From: Vreelandella zhaodongensis
GTDB taxonomy: Bacteria > Pseudomonadota > Gammaproteobacteria > Pseudomonadales > Halomonadaceae
Direction: 5' to 3'
DNA: 64,000 nucleotides
NCBI RefSeq assembly: GCF_013415115.1
Contig: NZ_JACCDD010000004.1
Coordinates: 1 to 64,000 of the forward strand
In this document: positions 31,943-41,349 of the stretch, one piece after another
How the letters are laid out: every line of letters starts with the position of its first letter
How positions within the stretch are numbered: the stretch's first letter is position 1
Position numbers and translations under genes: made by a program
Notes under the pieces: generated by a model
What the model saw: only the letters and a program-made list of their open reading frames with translations
Database searches by the model: none
Told to the model about the DNA's origin: nothing

Positions 31943-32992
31943 CTAGCTGGCAATCGCTAGGCTGCGGTCTTCCTGGCTTGATACGAAACAGGCATCGAGC
32001 ACGGTTTGAATCGCCGCGCCGCGCGCAAAATCCGGTTGATCGTTATTCCCACTGCGAATGCTCTCGACGAAGCGCTGGTAAATACTCGGCGTGGACGGTG
32101 CTTTCACTGTGCTCCAGCGAGCGGGATGTACGTCATCATCGAGACATACCTGCACATCCTCTTTTGAGGCGTCCAGGTCAATACGAATCGCTCCTTTATC
32201 GCCGTGTACACTCAGCGCCAGCGAGTTGTGATGCCCTGTTGCCCAACGAGTAGCCTGAATAGTGCCCTTTGCGCCATTGGCAAATGACACTCTCATCAGC
32301 GCCGTATCATTGGCATCCAGCACATACTCACCAATGCGGTTGTCTGGGGCTTTTTCAAAGCAGGTTAGCTCGCAGTTGACTCGGGTAATATCGCCCACAG
32401 GGAAGCTGGCAAAGTCGACAATATGCACCCCAACATCGCCTAATACGCCTTTGCTGCCGTGGGCTTCGGAAAGTCGCCACAACCACTGGCTCTCCTCGTC
32501 CCAGCGCCCCCAAGCGTTACTCACCAGCCAGCTTTGCCGGTAACTGGCGTCTACATGACGAACTTGGCCAATCGCGCCTCCCGCAATCAGCGCACGAGCA
32601 TGCTGAATAGCAGGAGCATCGCGGTAGCTTAGATTAACCATGTTGATCACGTTAGCGGCCTGTGCAGCGTCCGCCATTTCATGGGCATCTTGTGCATTTG
32701 TCGCCAGCGGTTTTTCACACAGAATATGCTTGCCAGCAGCAATAGCGGCCAGCGACGTGGCTTTGTGAACACCATCTGGGGTTACGTTACTTACCGCGTG
32801 AATATCATCCCGAGCCAGCATAGCCTCCAGGTCTTGATACACGTCAGCAATGCCGTGATGCTCGGCAAACGCCTGGGCTTTGGCATGATCTGGGTCGCAC
32901 ACGGCAACCACTTCGATTCCTTCAAGACGGCCAAAATGCTTGGCGTGCTCGCCAGCCATGCTGCCTGCACCAATTATCGCTAAACGGATCAT
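31943..32992 (-). CDS. thuB: Gfo/Idh/MocA family oxidoreductase (ThuB-like)
   Basis: A 349-residue NAD(P)-dependent sugar dehydrogenase. The Rossmann motif is at the start ([16 protein letters not shown]), EKPLATN follows near residue 94, and a C-terminal alpha-beta domain ends the chain. ThuB in rhizobia acts with ThuA to convert trehalose or related disaccharides to 3-keto derivatives. It overlaps thuA (ATGA). Confidence 0.88.
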   Translation of the reverse strand: MIRLAIIGAGSMAGEHAKHFGRLEGIEVVAVCDPDHAKAQAFAEHHGIADVYQDLEAMLARDDIHAVSNVTPDGVHKATSLAAIAAGKHILCEKPLATNAQDAHEMADAAQAANVINMVNLSYRDAPAIQHARALIAGGAIGQVRHVDASYRQSWLVSNAWGRWDEESQWLWRLSEAHGSKGVLGDVGVHIVDFASFPVGDITRVNCELTCFEKAPDNRIGEYVLDANDTALMRVSFANGAKGTIQATRWATGHHNSLALSVHGDKGAIRIDLDASKEDVQVCLDDDVHPARWSTVKAPSTPSIYQRFVESIRSGNNDQPDFARGAAIQTVLDACFVSSQEDRSLAIAS

Positions 32993-33768
32993 TTGAAGCC
33001 CTCCTCGCCAGGTTTATGCAGGCTTTCGCCTTTAATTTCGACCGGATTAGGCGCTTGGTCAGCGGGAACATTAGGGCAGCTGTCGATCCATCGAGAACCT
33101 TCCGGGCGCGCCCAAGTCACGGCGTTTTTCAACACAGTTTTCACTTGAGCATCGTAATAAATCGGGTAAGTTTCGTGGCCGGGACGGAAGTAGAAAATCT
33201 TGCCGTTGCCACGTTTATAGGTCAGGCCGGAGCGGAACACTTCGCCCCCCTCAAAGGCACTGATAAAGATCACTTCATCGGGGTTGGGCACCGCAAACGG
33301 TTCACCGTACATTTCGGTATGGGGCAGCTCAATATAGTCCCCCAGGCCCTGAACAATCGGGTGGCCTGGGTTCACGACCCACAGCCGTTCCCGCTCGCCC
33401 GCTTCACGCCACTTGAGTGAACACGTAGTTCCCATTAAGCGCTTAAAGATTTTCGAGTAGTGCCCTGAGTGCAGCACAATCAAGCCCATGCCCTGGAGCA
33501 CGCGTTTTTGAACGCGGTCGACGGTCTCCTCAAGCACGTCACCATGGGCGGCGTGGCCCCACCATAACAGTACATCGGTATTGTCGAGCGTCGCATCGCT
33601 AAGCCCCTGCTCAGGGTCTTGCAGCGTCACGGCAGTGGCATGGATACCCTCCGCTTCGTTTAAACCTTCGGCGATGCACTGGTGCATTCCCTTGGGATAA
33701 ATACGCGCCACAACCTCATTGGTCTGCTCGTGGACGTTCTCTCCCCATACGGTCACGTTAATCGTCAT
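32989..33768 (-). CDS. thuA: ThuA family protein, sugar catabolism
   Basis: A 259-residue member of the ThuA family, a class-I amidotransferase-like fold without the usual nucleophile cysteine. It has [35 protein letters not shown] and [15 protein letters not shown]. ThuA is needed for trehalose use in Rhizobium. ATG 33768 follows GGAGGAA; the longer TTG start at 33780 would place that site inside the gene. First gene of the unit, 56 bp after the double operator. Confidence 0.9.
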   Translation of the reverse strand: MTINVTVWGENVHEQTNEVVARIYPKGMHQCIAEGLNEAEGIHATAVTLQDPEQGLSDATLDNTDVLLWWGHAAHGDVLEETVDRVQKRVLQGMGLIVLHSGHYSKIFKRLMGTTCSLKWREAGERERLWVVNPGHPIVQGLGDYIELPHTEMYGEPFAVPNPDEVIFISAFEGGEVFRSGLTYKRGNGKIFYFRPGHETYPIYYDAQVKTVLKNAVTWARPEGSRWIDSCPNVPADQAPNPVEIKGESLHKPGEEGFK

Positions 33769-33823
33769 GCATTCCTCCAACGTAATGGTGAACTACCGCT
33801 TAAAGTGCAACCCAAACCCAAAA

Positions 33824-33856
33824 GTAAACGTTTACTCTTAAAGAGTAAACGTTTAC
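33824..33856. promoter_or_regulatory. double LacI-type operator, 33-bp perfect palindrome
   Basis: GTAAACGTTTAC occurs at 33824-33835 and again at 33845-33856. Each copy is itself palindromic, and the whole 33 bases are a perfect palindrome around 33840. Centres are 21 bp apart. Central CG and AAACGTTT are typical of LacI-family operators. It lies 56-88 bp before thuA. The remainder of 33857-33966 shows no feature. Confidence 0.88.
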
Positions 33857-33966
33857 CTTCATGCAACTTTAGTCGGCTACCAAAGCAGATGCATGCTACT
33901 AAGAAGGGGTAAATGCTGATGGCGTCCGCACTGAATTGGGCGACGGAGTCACCTATCGCACCCATA

Positions 33967-33997
33967 TAAAAAAACCCGCTGCGAATGGCAGCGGGTT
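33967..33997 (-). terminator. intrinsic terminator of the CBS-BON gene
   Basis: AACCCGCTGC (33973-33982) pairs with GCAGCGGGTT (33988-33997) over a five-base loop. On the minus strand a run of T follows. It lies 23 bp past the stop at 34021. Confidence 0.92.
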
Positions 33998-34020
33998 CTC
34001 ACTACAGAAGACGAAACGTG

Positions 34021-34710
34021 TTAAAAGTAACTCGCGCCCCGTGGCATCATGCCAAGGTTGTTCTCAACCTTTGTTACACCAGGCGTATTTTCTGCAGCTA
34101 CCGTAACGGCTTGTTTTTGGTCTAAGGATTCTACCAACCCCCAGATTTCCGCAGCGCCACCGTCAACGATGATACTGATGGTTTCTGTACGTACCCCAGC
34201 GTGCTTACGCACTTCCTCGAGAATGGCTTCGCGAATTTGTCGGTCATCCGCAGGCGACTCAGTCGGTGCCACTACGGCATTGGCGACCCCTTGCAATAAA
34301 TTAGCACGGCTGACAATACCGACTAGCTTACCTTCTCGTACTACAGGGACACGCTTAATGTGGTGCTTTTCCAACAAGCGCGCAATGGTATGAAGCGGTG
34401 CGTTTTCTTCTACGGTTAACGGGTTGGGTGTCATCACCTCATGTGCTTTGCGGCCATGAGATTTAACGTACTCACCCGCATCCTTCCCGCCAGTGAAGAG
34501 GGATAACCACCAGGACCGGCTATCATTGGCATCCTCTTTCACTCGACGCATCAGGTCACCTTCGCTGACGATACCCAATACCTTGCGCTCATCATCAATG
34601 ACCGGCACAGCGCTGATACGGTGTTCAAGTAACAGCTGCGCAATATCGCGTACGTTTGTGTCAGTGTCCACACACACCACGTTAGGTGTCATGATATCGA
34701 TGGCTTGCAC
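34021..34710 (-). CDS. CBS-domain protein with C-terminal BON domain
   Basis: A 229-residue soluble protein with two CBS domains (DIMTPNVVCVDTD near residue 5, EVMTPNPLTVEEN near 92) and a BON domain from about residue 155 (REAILEEVRKHAGV, ENTPGVTKVENNLGMMP). CBS pairs sense adenylates, and BON domains often touch membranes. The combination is common in environmental bacteria, but its role is not known. GGAGG precedes the ATG. Confidence 0.9.
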   Translation of the reverse strand: MQAIDIMTPNVVCVDTDTNVRDIAQLLLEHRISAVPVIDDERKVLGIVSEGDLMRRVKEDANDSRSWWLSLFTGGKDAGEYVKSHGRKAHEVMTPNPLTVEENAPLHTIARLLEKHHIKRVPVVREGKLVGIVSRANLLQGVANAVVAPTESPADDRQIREAILEEVRKHAGVRTETISIIVDGGAAEIWGLVESLDQKQAVTVAAENTPGVTKVENNLGMMPRGASYF

Positions 34711-34835
34711 GGTATCCTCCAGGCGACAAGGTCGCTGATTGTTGGTTACTTTATTTGTCTATTAAGACTAGTGCGCTGCTAGCGATTTAGCTATATCGGC
34801 CTGATATCAATGAACGTCTATTGACCTAGCACAGG

Positions 34836-36266
34836 TTATTTGGCGGTTTTCTCACCATTTTCCTCCGCAACTTTCTCGACATCCACAATGCCTGAACGAC
34901 TAACGACGACTTTCCAACGGGCAATATAGGGGGTGTCTTCGCTGCCGGTCTCACGCACCACAAGGTTGAAAAGATGCCGCCGCTCTACGCTTTCTCTCAC
35001 CGACTGACCATCTTTCAGACGGTAAATATAGTGTTTCTCTTTGCTCATTAATCGCGTCAACATAGAAAAATCGATATTCAGCGATTCAGAGGTATGCTCA
35101 TAGCCACTTAAAAAGCGAGTAGGCGACATCCTCGAGCTAGAACGGTAGTGCAACACGACCTCTTCGCGCTGGGCGACCGTGCGTCGTCGCATCCGCTGAA
35201 TGTCGGCATCCAAAGCGGCATAGCGCTTGTAGTCAAACCACTCCAACTGCCGCCCTACTGTTTGATTACGGGTAGGATCGATGTACTGCCGACGCCATTT
35301 GGGTCTTCCGCGACGCAGCAAACGCCACAACGTATTGCGTAGGTCGTCTTTAAACACTTCCCGCATGGCGTAAAGTAGCGCCATGGCAAGCACGAACAGC
35401 GCGGTAATATCACCAATCACATCGCGCAGGTGCAAAATACCCAGAGACACAAAAGCCATCACGACTGCCGTAGCAAGTGCTTTGACCGCTTTTTGCTCAC
35501 CGCCCCCCAACTCAAGTGCCTGCTGCTTTAAGGTAATCGGGTGCTCAATAAGCCGCCGGAGTAAGCGCATTTTATTCGACATCCGGGTGGGATCTTCCAT
35601 CACCCGCTCAGCGTTATACTCCTGCTCTTTTCGATAGTCGCTCTCTCGCTGACAAACACTAATAAAACGTCGTTTTATCTCACTAAACTCGCCGCCACGA
35701 GGCATATGCGCCACGAGTGCCAATAGCTGTTGCTCAGTAAACCAAGAGAGATAGTTATCAATATTGGCAAAGTATTTGTATAGCCTCTCATCGCTAGGCG
35801 AGTTGCGGCGTAGCCGTTTTAGAATACTCTCGCTTAAATCACTCATCTCCTGCAGCTGGTCGCGCAGCGCATCGGCCTGCTCCTGGAGCTCACTACTCTC
35901 TTCACGCTGGTCACTCGGTGCATGTCGCAGCTTACGAGCACTAGCCAGCATGCCCTGTGTGGTTCGCTCTAACGCACCAACGTATTGGTAAGCATACAGG
36001 CTTAGACTTAACCGATAGGAGTCACTACCGAGCTGATTGCGGCTGGCTAACCGGCTATGCACAAGCGGCAAATGGTACTCATCGCTGTAGTAGGTGCGTG
36101 AAACACTGATTGCCCCGTGATAAAACGCTTCTTCTGAGATGACATGGGTACTAAGTCCGAGCTCCCTAGGCACAAATAGGTAAACATCGAGCGTGTGCGA
36201 CGTTTCTTCCTTGAGCCGCCGAGTGAGCCTTAGCTGAAAGCTGTTTTTACGCTCAACATTTATCAC
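34836..36266 (-). CDS. membrane protein of unknown function
   Basis: A 476-residue protein. The N-terminal 110 residues form a soluble domain starting with basic residues. A glutamine/glutamate-rich coiled coil follows at about 120-150, then a long helical part. Two close transmembrane helices (about 262-282 and 288-305: ALATAVVMAFVSLGILHL, ITALFVLAMALLYAM) precede a basic, arginine-rich cytoplasmic tail with an Ig-like strand pattern near the end. The start is GTG 36266, nine bases from GGAG. I do not recognise the family. It faces away from the J-domain gene 128 bp upstream. Confidence 0.8.
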   Translation of the reverse strand: MINVERKNSFQLRLTRRLKEETSHTLDVYLFVPRELGLSTHVISEEAFYHGAISVSRTYYSDEYHLPLVHSRLASRNQLGSDSYRLSLSLYAYQYVGALERTTQGMLASARKLRHAPSDQREESSELQEQADALRDQLQEMSDLSESILKRLRRNSPSDERLYKYFANIDNYLSWFTEQQLLALVAHMPRGGEFSEIKRRFISVCQRESDYRKEQEYNAERVMEDPTRMSNKMRLLRRLIEHPITLKQQALELGGGEQKAVKALATAVVMAFVSLGILHLRDVIGDITALFVLAMALLYAMREVFKDDLRNTLWRLLRRGRPKWRRQYIDPTRNQTVGRQLEWFDYKRYAALDADIQRMRRRTVAQREEVVLHYRSSSRMSPTRFLSGYEHTSESLNIDFSMLTRLMSKEKHYIYRLKDGQSVRESVERRHLFNLVVRETGSEDTPYIARWKVVVSRSGIVDVEKVAEENGEKTAK

Positions 36267-36394
36267 CTAACCAATCTCCTACTTCATTGCTTAACGCGAT
36301 GATATACCATGGTAAGCAATCATCAGGTTGGCCTGCTTAAGCGCCGCTTATGGTTCACTTCTTTGGGTCTACTTCTTTGCCTTGGAGCTAGGGA

Positions 36395-37345
36395 ATGTCC
36401 ATTGCCCGTTTTTCACCCTTCGAGCTGCTACTGCTAAAAAGTCGCAGCCAAGTGGATACGGCAACACTGCTACTGTTGGCTTGGGTACTGGTTCATCGCC
36501 AGCACGTATCTGAGGGTCAACGCCGCCGTCGGCTGGCTCAAGTGACGGCGCAGTTTCGCCATGGGCACGAATTAGGCCCAATCATGGGAATTGCCCATAG
36601 CCAAGACCTTCAAGCGATACAGTTAGCCGCCGAGGTAGTACGCAAAGAGTGTTCTAAAGAACAAAGCCTGAGTGTGCTTCACCAAGCGATCACCGTTGCC
36701 ACTGACGACGGCGAGATTTCACTGAACAATCATTACATTCTGGGCTTTCTCGCTGATTTGTTAAATGTCGCCCCTACTACATTCAGCACACTGTTCCAGG
36801 AATTGACAGGTAGACCGTTGCGCTCGGCAGAGGATCCTAGCCGAGATGCTTACTGGCAGGTTCACGACCCAGAATACCACGCACGCAAACAACGCGACGC
36901 GCAAGCAGCCAAGCAGAAGGCAAAAGATGCTCAAACCAAGGCCGAGCAGCGCCAGCGTGAAAACAAACACAAACAGCAGAATAAGCAGCATCAAAAAGAT
37001 CAAGCGCAGCATGAACAAGCCCAGCGCGAACGCACAAAACAACAGCAGGAAGGTGCGCGGCAGGAGCGAGCTCGGCAAGAACAAGCTAGGCAACGGGAGA
37101 GACAGCATTGGAAACAGGAAAAAAAACGCCCCTATTCCCCTCCCGACCGTACCCACCGGGCACTCGCAGTACTGGGGCTTACGCCAGGGGCCAGTAGAAC
37201 CGACATACGCCGTGCCTACCGGCGAATGGCACAGTTGCACCACCCAGATCGCTTCTACTCAGGCAGTGAACATCAGATAGCGCTGGCATCAGCGCGCTTT
37301 CAGCGTGTGAAAAGTGCCTATGATTATCTGATGCAAAACATCTGA
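36395..37345 (+). CDS. J-domain protein with TerB-like N-terminus
   Basis: A 316-residue soluble co-chaperone. Residues 1-140 resemble the TerB-like domain of DjlA (DDGEISLNNHYILGFLADLL). Residues 160-240 are an extremely charged Gln/Lys/Glu/Arg coiled coil of near-repetitive make-up. Residues 246-316 are a J domain with the intact HPD motif (MAQLHHPDRF). Unlike DjlA it has no N-terminal membrane helix. It should stimulate an Hsp70 partner. GGAG lies seven bases before the ATG. Confidence 0.88.
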   Translation: MSIARFSPFELLLLKSRSQVDTATLLLLAWVLVHRQHVSEGQRRRRLAQVTAQFRHGHELGPIMGIAHSQDLQAIQLAAEVVRKECSKEQSLSVLHQAITVATDDGEISLNNHYILGFLADLLNVAPTTFSTLFQELTGRPLRSAEDPSRDAYWQVHDPEYHARKQRDAQAAKQKAKDAQTKAEQRQRENKHKQQNKQHQKDQAQHEQAQRERTKQQQEGARQERARQEQARQRERQHWKQEKKRPYSPPDRTHRALAVLGLTPGASRTDIRRAYRRMAQLHHPDRFYSGSEHQIALASARFQRVKSAYDYLMQNI

Positions 37346-37410
37346 CTAGCCGGCTGTGAACGATACAGGGCTAAGCGCCTCCACCGACAGTGAGTATCCA
37401 TTAGAAAATT

Positions 37411-37842
37411 ATGCGCGATTTGTATCAACGTCTTTCCCTTGCCCCTGGTGCCAGCGATCAAGCGATAAAAAATGCGGTAGCTCGCTGCCCGAACAGCGCC
37501 TTACGCCAGGATGCAGAGGCAACTCTGGCGGTTTCTGAGCACCGTCACATTTACGACAATCTGCACAAAACGGTGAGCGACATAGGCCAGCTGAGAGCGC
37601 GACTTGGCCTCACTCACGGTGCCCATTGGCAGGGCGATGTCGCTAATGACTTCTCCCTGCCGCCTGATAACGCTATCTCACGGCATGACGAACTCATTGA
37701 CCGCGTTAGCTTCGCAGTGTCGCTCCACAACCGGTGGCAACGCTTTCGGGGACCATGGTTACTCGTCACCCTGTTCGCCGCTGGCGCTGGCATAGGTCTC
37801 GCTTTTGGACTCGCCTTGGGCTTGGGGCTTGGCATGGGCTGA
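37411..37842 (+). CDS. degenerate J-domain-like protein with C-terminal membrane helix
   Basis: A 143-residue product 65 bp after the J-domain gene. Residues 1-60 follow a J-domain start (MRDLYQRLSLAPGASDQAIKNAV) but lack HPD, so it should not activate Hsp70. Residues 115-143 form one glycine-rich membrane helix with repeated small-residue spacing (GAGIGLAFGLALGLGLGMG). Its last 84 bases lie antisense to the end of the mechanosensitive channel gene. The ribosome binding site is weak. It is probably real, as J-domain similarity and a membrane tail in one short frame are unlikely by chance. Confidence 0.6.
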   Translation: MRDLYQRLSLAPGASDQAIKNAVARCPNSALRQDAEATLAVSEHRHIYDNLHKTVSDIGQLRARLGLTHGAHWQGDVANDFSLPPDNAISRHDELIDRVSFAVSLHNRWQRFRGPWLLVTLFAAGAGIGLAFGLALGLGLGMG

Positions 37843-40182
37843 GGTGCCTGCCCGCTCTTTCTCATCCTGGCGCGTTTCTGCTTCTGTTGGACGTGGCGCA
37901 GGCTTTGGCGGCGTAGGTTGTTTACGGTCACCAGCCTCAGCGCTTCCCCCCTCATCCATCGAGAAATCCGTACCTGTACGTTCTTGGGTTTGGTCTCCGG
38001 AGCGCGCTTCCATACTGACGCTTAGACGCGGCACACCCAGATCGATTTCCTGAGCTTCCATACGCTGTTTTAAGAGCAAGTTAAATGCCCGAGAAATGTC
38101 CCACTGCATCTCGGGAGCTGTGCGGAAACGCATCCGCAAAATAGGGCAGCCATCCTCAAACCCTTGGATACCCTGCATTTCTAAAGGTGACCAAATATAG
38201 TGGCGCATCATCGGGTCTTTGCGCAGCTCTTGTGCTGTTTCTTGCATTAGCGTAATCGCATCATCAATTTTCATCGCATAAGGGATGCGAATACGCATTA
38301 GCGCGATCCCAAACTGGCGCGACATGTTATGGATCGACTCGATGCGGCTAAAGGTAATGATATGGACCACGCCATCTAAGTCGCGCAGCTTCACAGTACG
38401 CAGCGTTAGCCCTTCAACGGTCCCCATATGGCCGTTAATCTGAACGAAGTCATCCACCGCCAAGGAGTCTTCAATCAGAATAAAGATCCCCGTAATTAAG
38501 TCTTGCACCAACGTTTGGGCACCAAAACCAATCGCCAAGCCGATAACACCCGCACCGGCAAGCAGTGGTGTGACGTTAACCCCTAGATTCGCCAATCCGG
38601 AGATCACCGCAATAATCAAGATGGTGACGAAAATAACGTTGCGAATCATCGGGGTAATGGTTTGCGCTCGCGCCTGGTTAACGCGTCTGCCGCGAGAGCG
38701 CGCAGAAGATGTCAGTGCCCGCTGAATCGCCGTATCAGCAAAAATCCATACCAGCCAAGCGAGTAAAATAGTGGTCCCTAGGCTAACCAACGCTTGACCA
38801 ATACGTGCACTGGCTACTGCCTCCTGGCCAAGACCAAACAGGGAGCCTCCCCACACTTGCATAAACAGTTCCGCAAAAACCATCCATGCAGACAGGTGTG
38901 CAAGCACAAACCCAAACCGCTCCAAACGCTTACGATATTGACTGTAACGGCGACGATGACGACGTTTACCCAAGCGCTCAGACTGGCGTCGCAGCAAGCC
39001 GGTCACAACCAAGGTAAGCACTAACAAACTTGCTGAAATAATTGATCGCGCCAACGCTGTCCCAACATCTCCCACAGTGATAAAAATTGCTAGCAAAGAA
39101 CCACCTACCAGCAACAGCGCAGGAATATGCCAGAGACCGCCCAGCGCACGAACCATCTCAACAGCAGTACTGGCATCGCGGCGTTGTTTATAGGGGCGGT
39201 TACAGATCAGATGGCGGACAGGCCGCTTAAACTTGAAGATAAAGCGCGCCGAGAGCAGTGCAGCCAACATATTGGCAAGCACAGACACTAAGCCGGAAAG
39301 TTCGGTACCCAACAGCTCTACCAGGCGCGTAGAGTTTACTGCATCACCCAAGGCGATTAATGCACCGATCACAAACAAGCCGCGTAAGGCTTTTTGTTGC
39401 AGCAACTGAACTGCCGTAAAACGATGGCCGCGGCTAAAGAAGGCAATAACCGTTTCAAAGACTACCGACAACGCGCGACCACACAAGCACACATAAGCGA
39501 CAACTAATACGGCCGTTCGTCCTGAGCTGGAGGGCAATAACTGGCCAATACCCAGCGTGATGGCGAATGACAGTATCCAAGGCAACATGCGGCGTAAAAA
39601 ATGTACTGCTAATAGCCAGGCCTTAGGATCACGCGGCAAGTCCAGCGGCCAATCGCGGCGGGTAGCGATCAAGCGGCCAAAGGCAATCATAACAACCAGC
39701 AACACGCCCCAGACAACCGCAAGAACGGCACCATCTGCCACTGCACGTATCGCTTCACCTTGGTCAGCACTATCGTTCAGAGCCCGCAAATCTGCAGCCC
39801 CCTGGACTAATTGACGTGACCATTCATCAATCGGCGAGTCGCCTGCTTGAGCTTGCTGCCCAATATCTGTCAACGTATCGGCCAGCGCACCTAACAACCC
39901 CTGATGAACTATTTTATCTTCTTCGGTGGCGTCCGCAGTGACCTGAAGTTCACGTAACGAGCCAAGTAACGCTGAACGCTGCTCTTCATTCTCGAGCATT
40001 GAGATCACATCATTGAGCGAGTCTTGAAAGCTTTCGCTACTAACGTCTTGCTGTTCTGAGGCGTCACCACTCCCCCCTAAGCTTGGCAGCGAAACACTCT
40101 GCGCCTGAACGTGAGTTGCCAGACTTATTAGTAGCGTGATTACAACGCTTAACACGATCTTGATTGTCCAGTGCTGTCGCAC
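37759..40182 (-). CDS. large MscS-family mechanosensitive channel
   Basis: An 807-residue inner-membrane channel with a signal peptide (cleavage near HVQA-QS), a periplasmic region of about 110 residues, about ten or eleven transmembrane helices and a C-terminal MscS domain. The pore helix region is LLAGAGVIGLAIGFGAQTLVQD (about 545-566), followed by the beta domain DFVQINGHMGTVEGLTLRTV. A hydrophilic tail of about 80 residues ends the chain. This resembles YbiO/YjeP-type channels that open under osmotic downshock. Its 3' end overlaps the convergent gene by 84 bp. Confidence 0.92.
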   Translation of the reverse strand: MRQHWTIKIVLSVVITLLISLATHVQAQSVSLPSLGGSGDASEQQDVSSESFQDSLNDVISMLENEEQRSALLGSLRELQVTADATEEDKIVHQGLLGALADTLTDIGQQAQAGDSPIDEWSRQLVQGAADLRALNDSADQGEAIRAVADGAVLAVVWGVLLVVMIAFGRLIATRRDWPLDLPRDPKAWLLAVHFLRRMLPWILSFAITLGIGQLLPSSSGRTAVLVVAYVCLCGRALSVVFETVIAFFSRGHRFTAVQLLQQKALRGLFVIGALIALGDAVNSTRLVELLGTELSGLVSVLANMLAALLSARFIFKFKRPVRHLICNRPYKQRRDASTAVEMVRALGGLWHIPALLLVGGSLLAIFITVGDVGTALARSIISASLLVLTLVVTGLLRRQSERLGKRRHRRRYSQYRKRLERFGFVLAHLSAWMVFAELFMQVWGGSLFGLGQEAVASARIGQALVSLGTTILLAWLVWIFADTAIQRALTSSARSRGRRVNQARAQTITPMIRNVIFVTILIIAVISGLANLGVNVTPLLAGAGVIGLAIGFGAQTLVQDLITGIFILIEDSLAVDDFVQINGHMGTVEGLTLRTVKLRDLDGVVHIITFSRIESIHNMSRQFGIALMRIRIPYAMKIDDAITLMQETAQELRKDPMMRHYIWSPLEMQGIQGFEDGCPILRMRFRTAPEMQWDISRAFNLLLKQRMEAQEIDLGVPRLSVSMEARSGDQTQERTGTDFSMDEGGSAEAGDRKQPTPPKPAPRPTEAETRQDEKERAGTSAHAKPQAQGESKSETYASASGEQGDE

Positions 40183-40309
40183 GCCTGACTCCCAAATTGA
40201 ACCGACACGCCATGCCAGTTGATTAACGTTTGCTTAACTTAATACGCTCAGTAACAACGCCTGATTATGATAGGCTACTGACCTAAACGTTCACCTCAAG
40301 GATACCGAG

Positions 40310-41317
40310 ATGACGCTGCAAGCTCCCCCTACGCGTACCAATAGTGACGGGAAGACAAGGCGAGTCGGTGTAGAAATCGAGTTCGCCGGATTTCCGCCAC
40401 GCGATACCGCAGAACTGGTACGCCACTTATTTGGGGGTGAGCTTAACGTGGTCAGCCCCCACCGGCTACTGGTAGAAGATACCCGGTGGGGAGTGTTTGG
40501 TATCGAATTAGATACCCAGTATGCCCATCCTGATAAGACGCTACTGGAAGGCCTCCATAAAAGCGACAGTGAGTGGGCACGCCAACAGCATCAGCGAAGA
40601 GTTGAATTCCACCAGAAAACTCGCGAACTCATTGGCGATATGGTCACTGGGTTAGTGCCTACTGAAATTGTCTGCCCACCGATACCATGGGACGAGCTCG
40701 ATGAGCTTGACAAACTTTTCGCTGCCTTACGTGACAAAGGTGCGAAAGGAACCGATGCCAGCCTGCTGTACGGGTTTGGGCTACACCTTAACCCTGAAGT
40801 AGAGCGGTTTGACGTTGAGTACTTGCTGAAGATGATGCAAGCCTATCTGTTGCTCGCCAGCTGGCTACGCGAAGAAATTAAGGTCGACATTACGCGTGAG
40901 GTGCTGCCTCACGCTAACCCGTTTCCTAAAGAGTATGCACTAAAGGTTCTTAATGCTAACTATCAGCCCGATTTAGACACATTTATCGATGACTATTTAC
41001 ATTACAATCCGACTCGGAACCGGGAACTAGACTTATTACCGCTATTTGCTCATCTACGCCCAGACCATCCCCATGAACTACTGCATACTCAGCTAACGAA
41101 ACCGCGCCCCACATTTCACTACCGGCTACCTAATGCGCAGCTTTCACAGCCGGGCTGGGGGTCAGTGGTGGAATGGAACCGCTGGGCCGAAGTAGAAAAG
41201 TTGGCTGCAAACACCTCCATACTCCGCGCACGTTGCGATGAGTATATCGCTGAGCATAGTCGGCCATGGTGGGTGCGCCTTAAAACAACGCTGTTGGGTC
41301 TGCTTAGGCCGTCTTAA
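40310..41317 (+). CDS. amidoligase family protein
   Basis: A 335-residue cytoplasmic protein with the start RRVGVEIEFAGFPP, the pattern of the amidoligase family (PF12224), which belongs to the glutamine-synthetase-like COOH-NH2 ligases. FGLHLNPEV and a helical part (LLKMMQAYLLLASWLREE) follow. Such enzymes are predicted to join a carboxylate to an amine with ATP; the substrate is unknown. A class-I amidotransferase gene follows after 32 bp, a pairing predicted to make or modify small peptides or amides. AAGGA precedes the ATG. Confidence 0.85.
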   Translation: MTLQAPPTRTNSDGKTRRVGVEIEFAGFPPRDTAELVRHLFGGELNVVSPHRLLVEDTRWGVFGIELDTQYAHPDKTLLEGLHKSDSEWARQQHQRRVEFHQKTRELIGDMVTGLVPTEIVCPPIPWDELDELDKLFAALRDKGAKGTDASLLYGFGLHLNPEVERFDVEYLLKMMQAYLLLASWLREEIKVDITREVLPHANPFPKEYALKVLNANYQPDLDTFIDDYLHYNPTRNRELDLLPLFAHLRPDHPHELLHTQLTKPRPTFHYRLPNAQLSQPGWGSVVEWNRWAEVEKLAANTSILRARCDEYIAEHSRPWWVRLKTTLLGLLRPS

Positions 41318-41349
41318 AACACATACTGCAACAACGAGACTCTGCCAGC

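Noticed and set aside
33682..33912. Open frame with a repeated basic peptide (KSKRLLLKSKRL)
   Set aside because: The repeat is produced by the double operator GTAAACGTTTAC; there is no ribosome binding site and the frame overlaps thuA antisense.
36761..37243. Antisense leucine/phenylalanine-rich frame opposite the J-domain gene
   Set aside because: It mirrors the Lys/Glu/Gln-rich coil on the other strand; the hydrophobic look is a complement effect.
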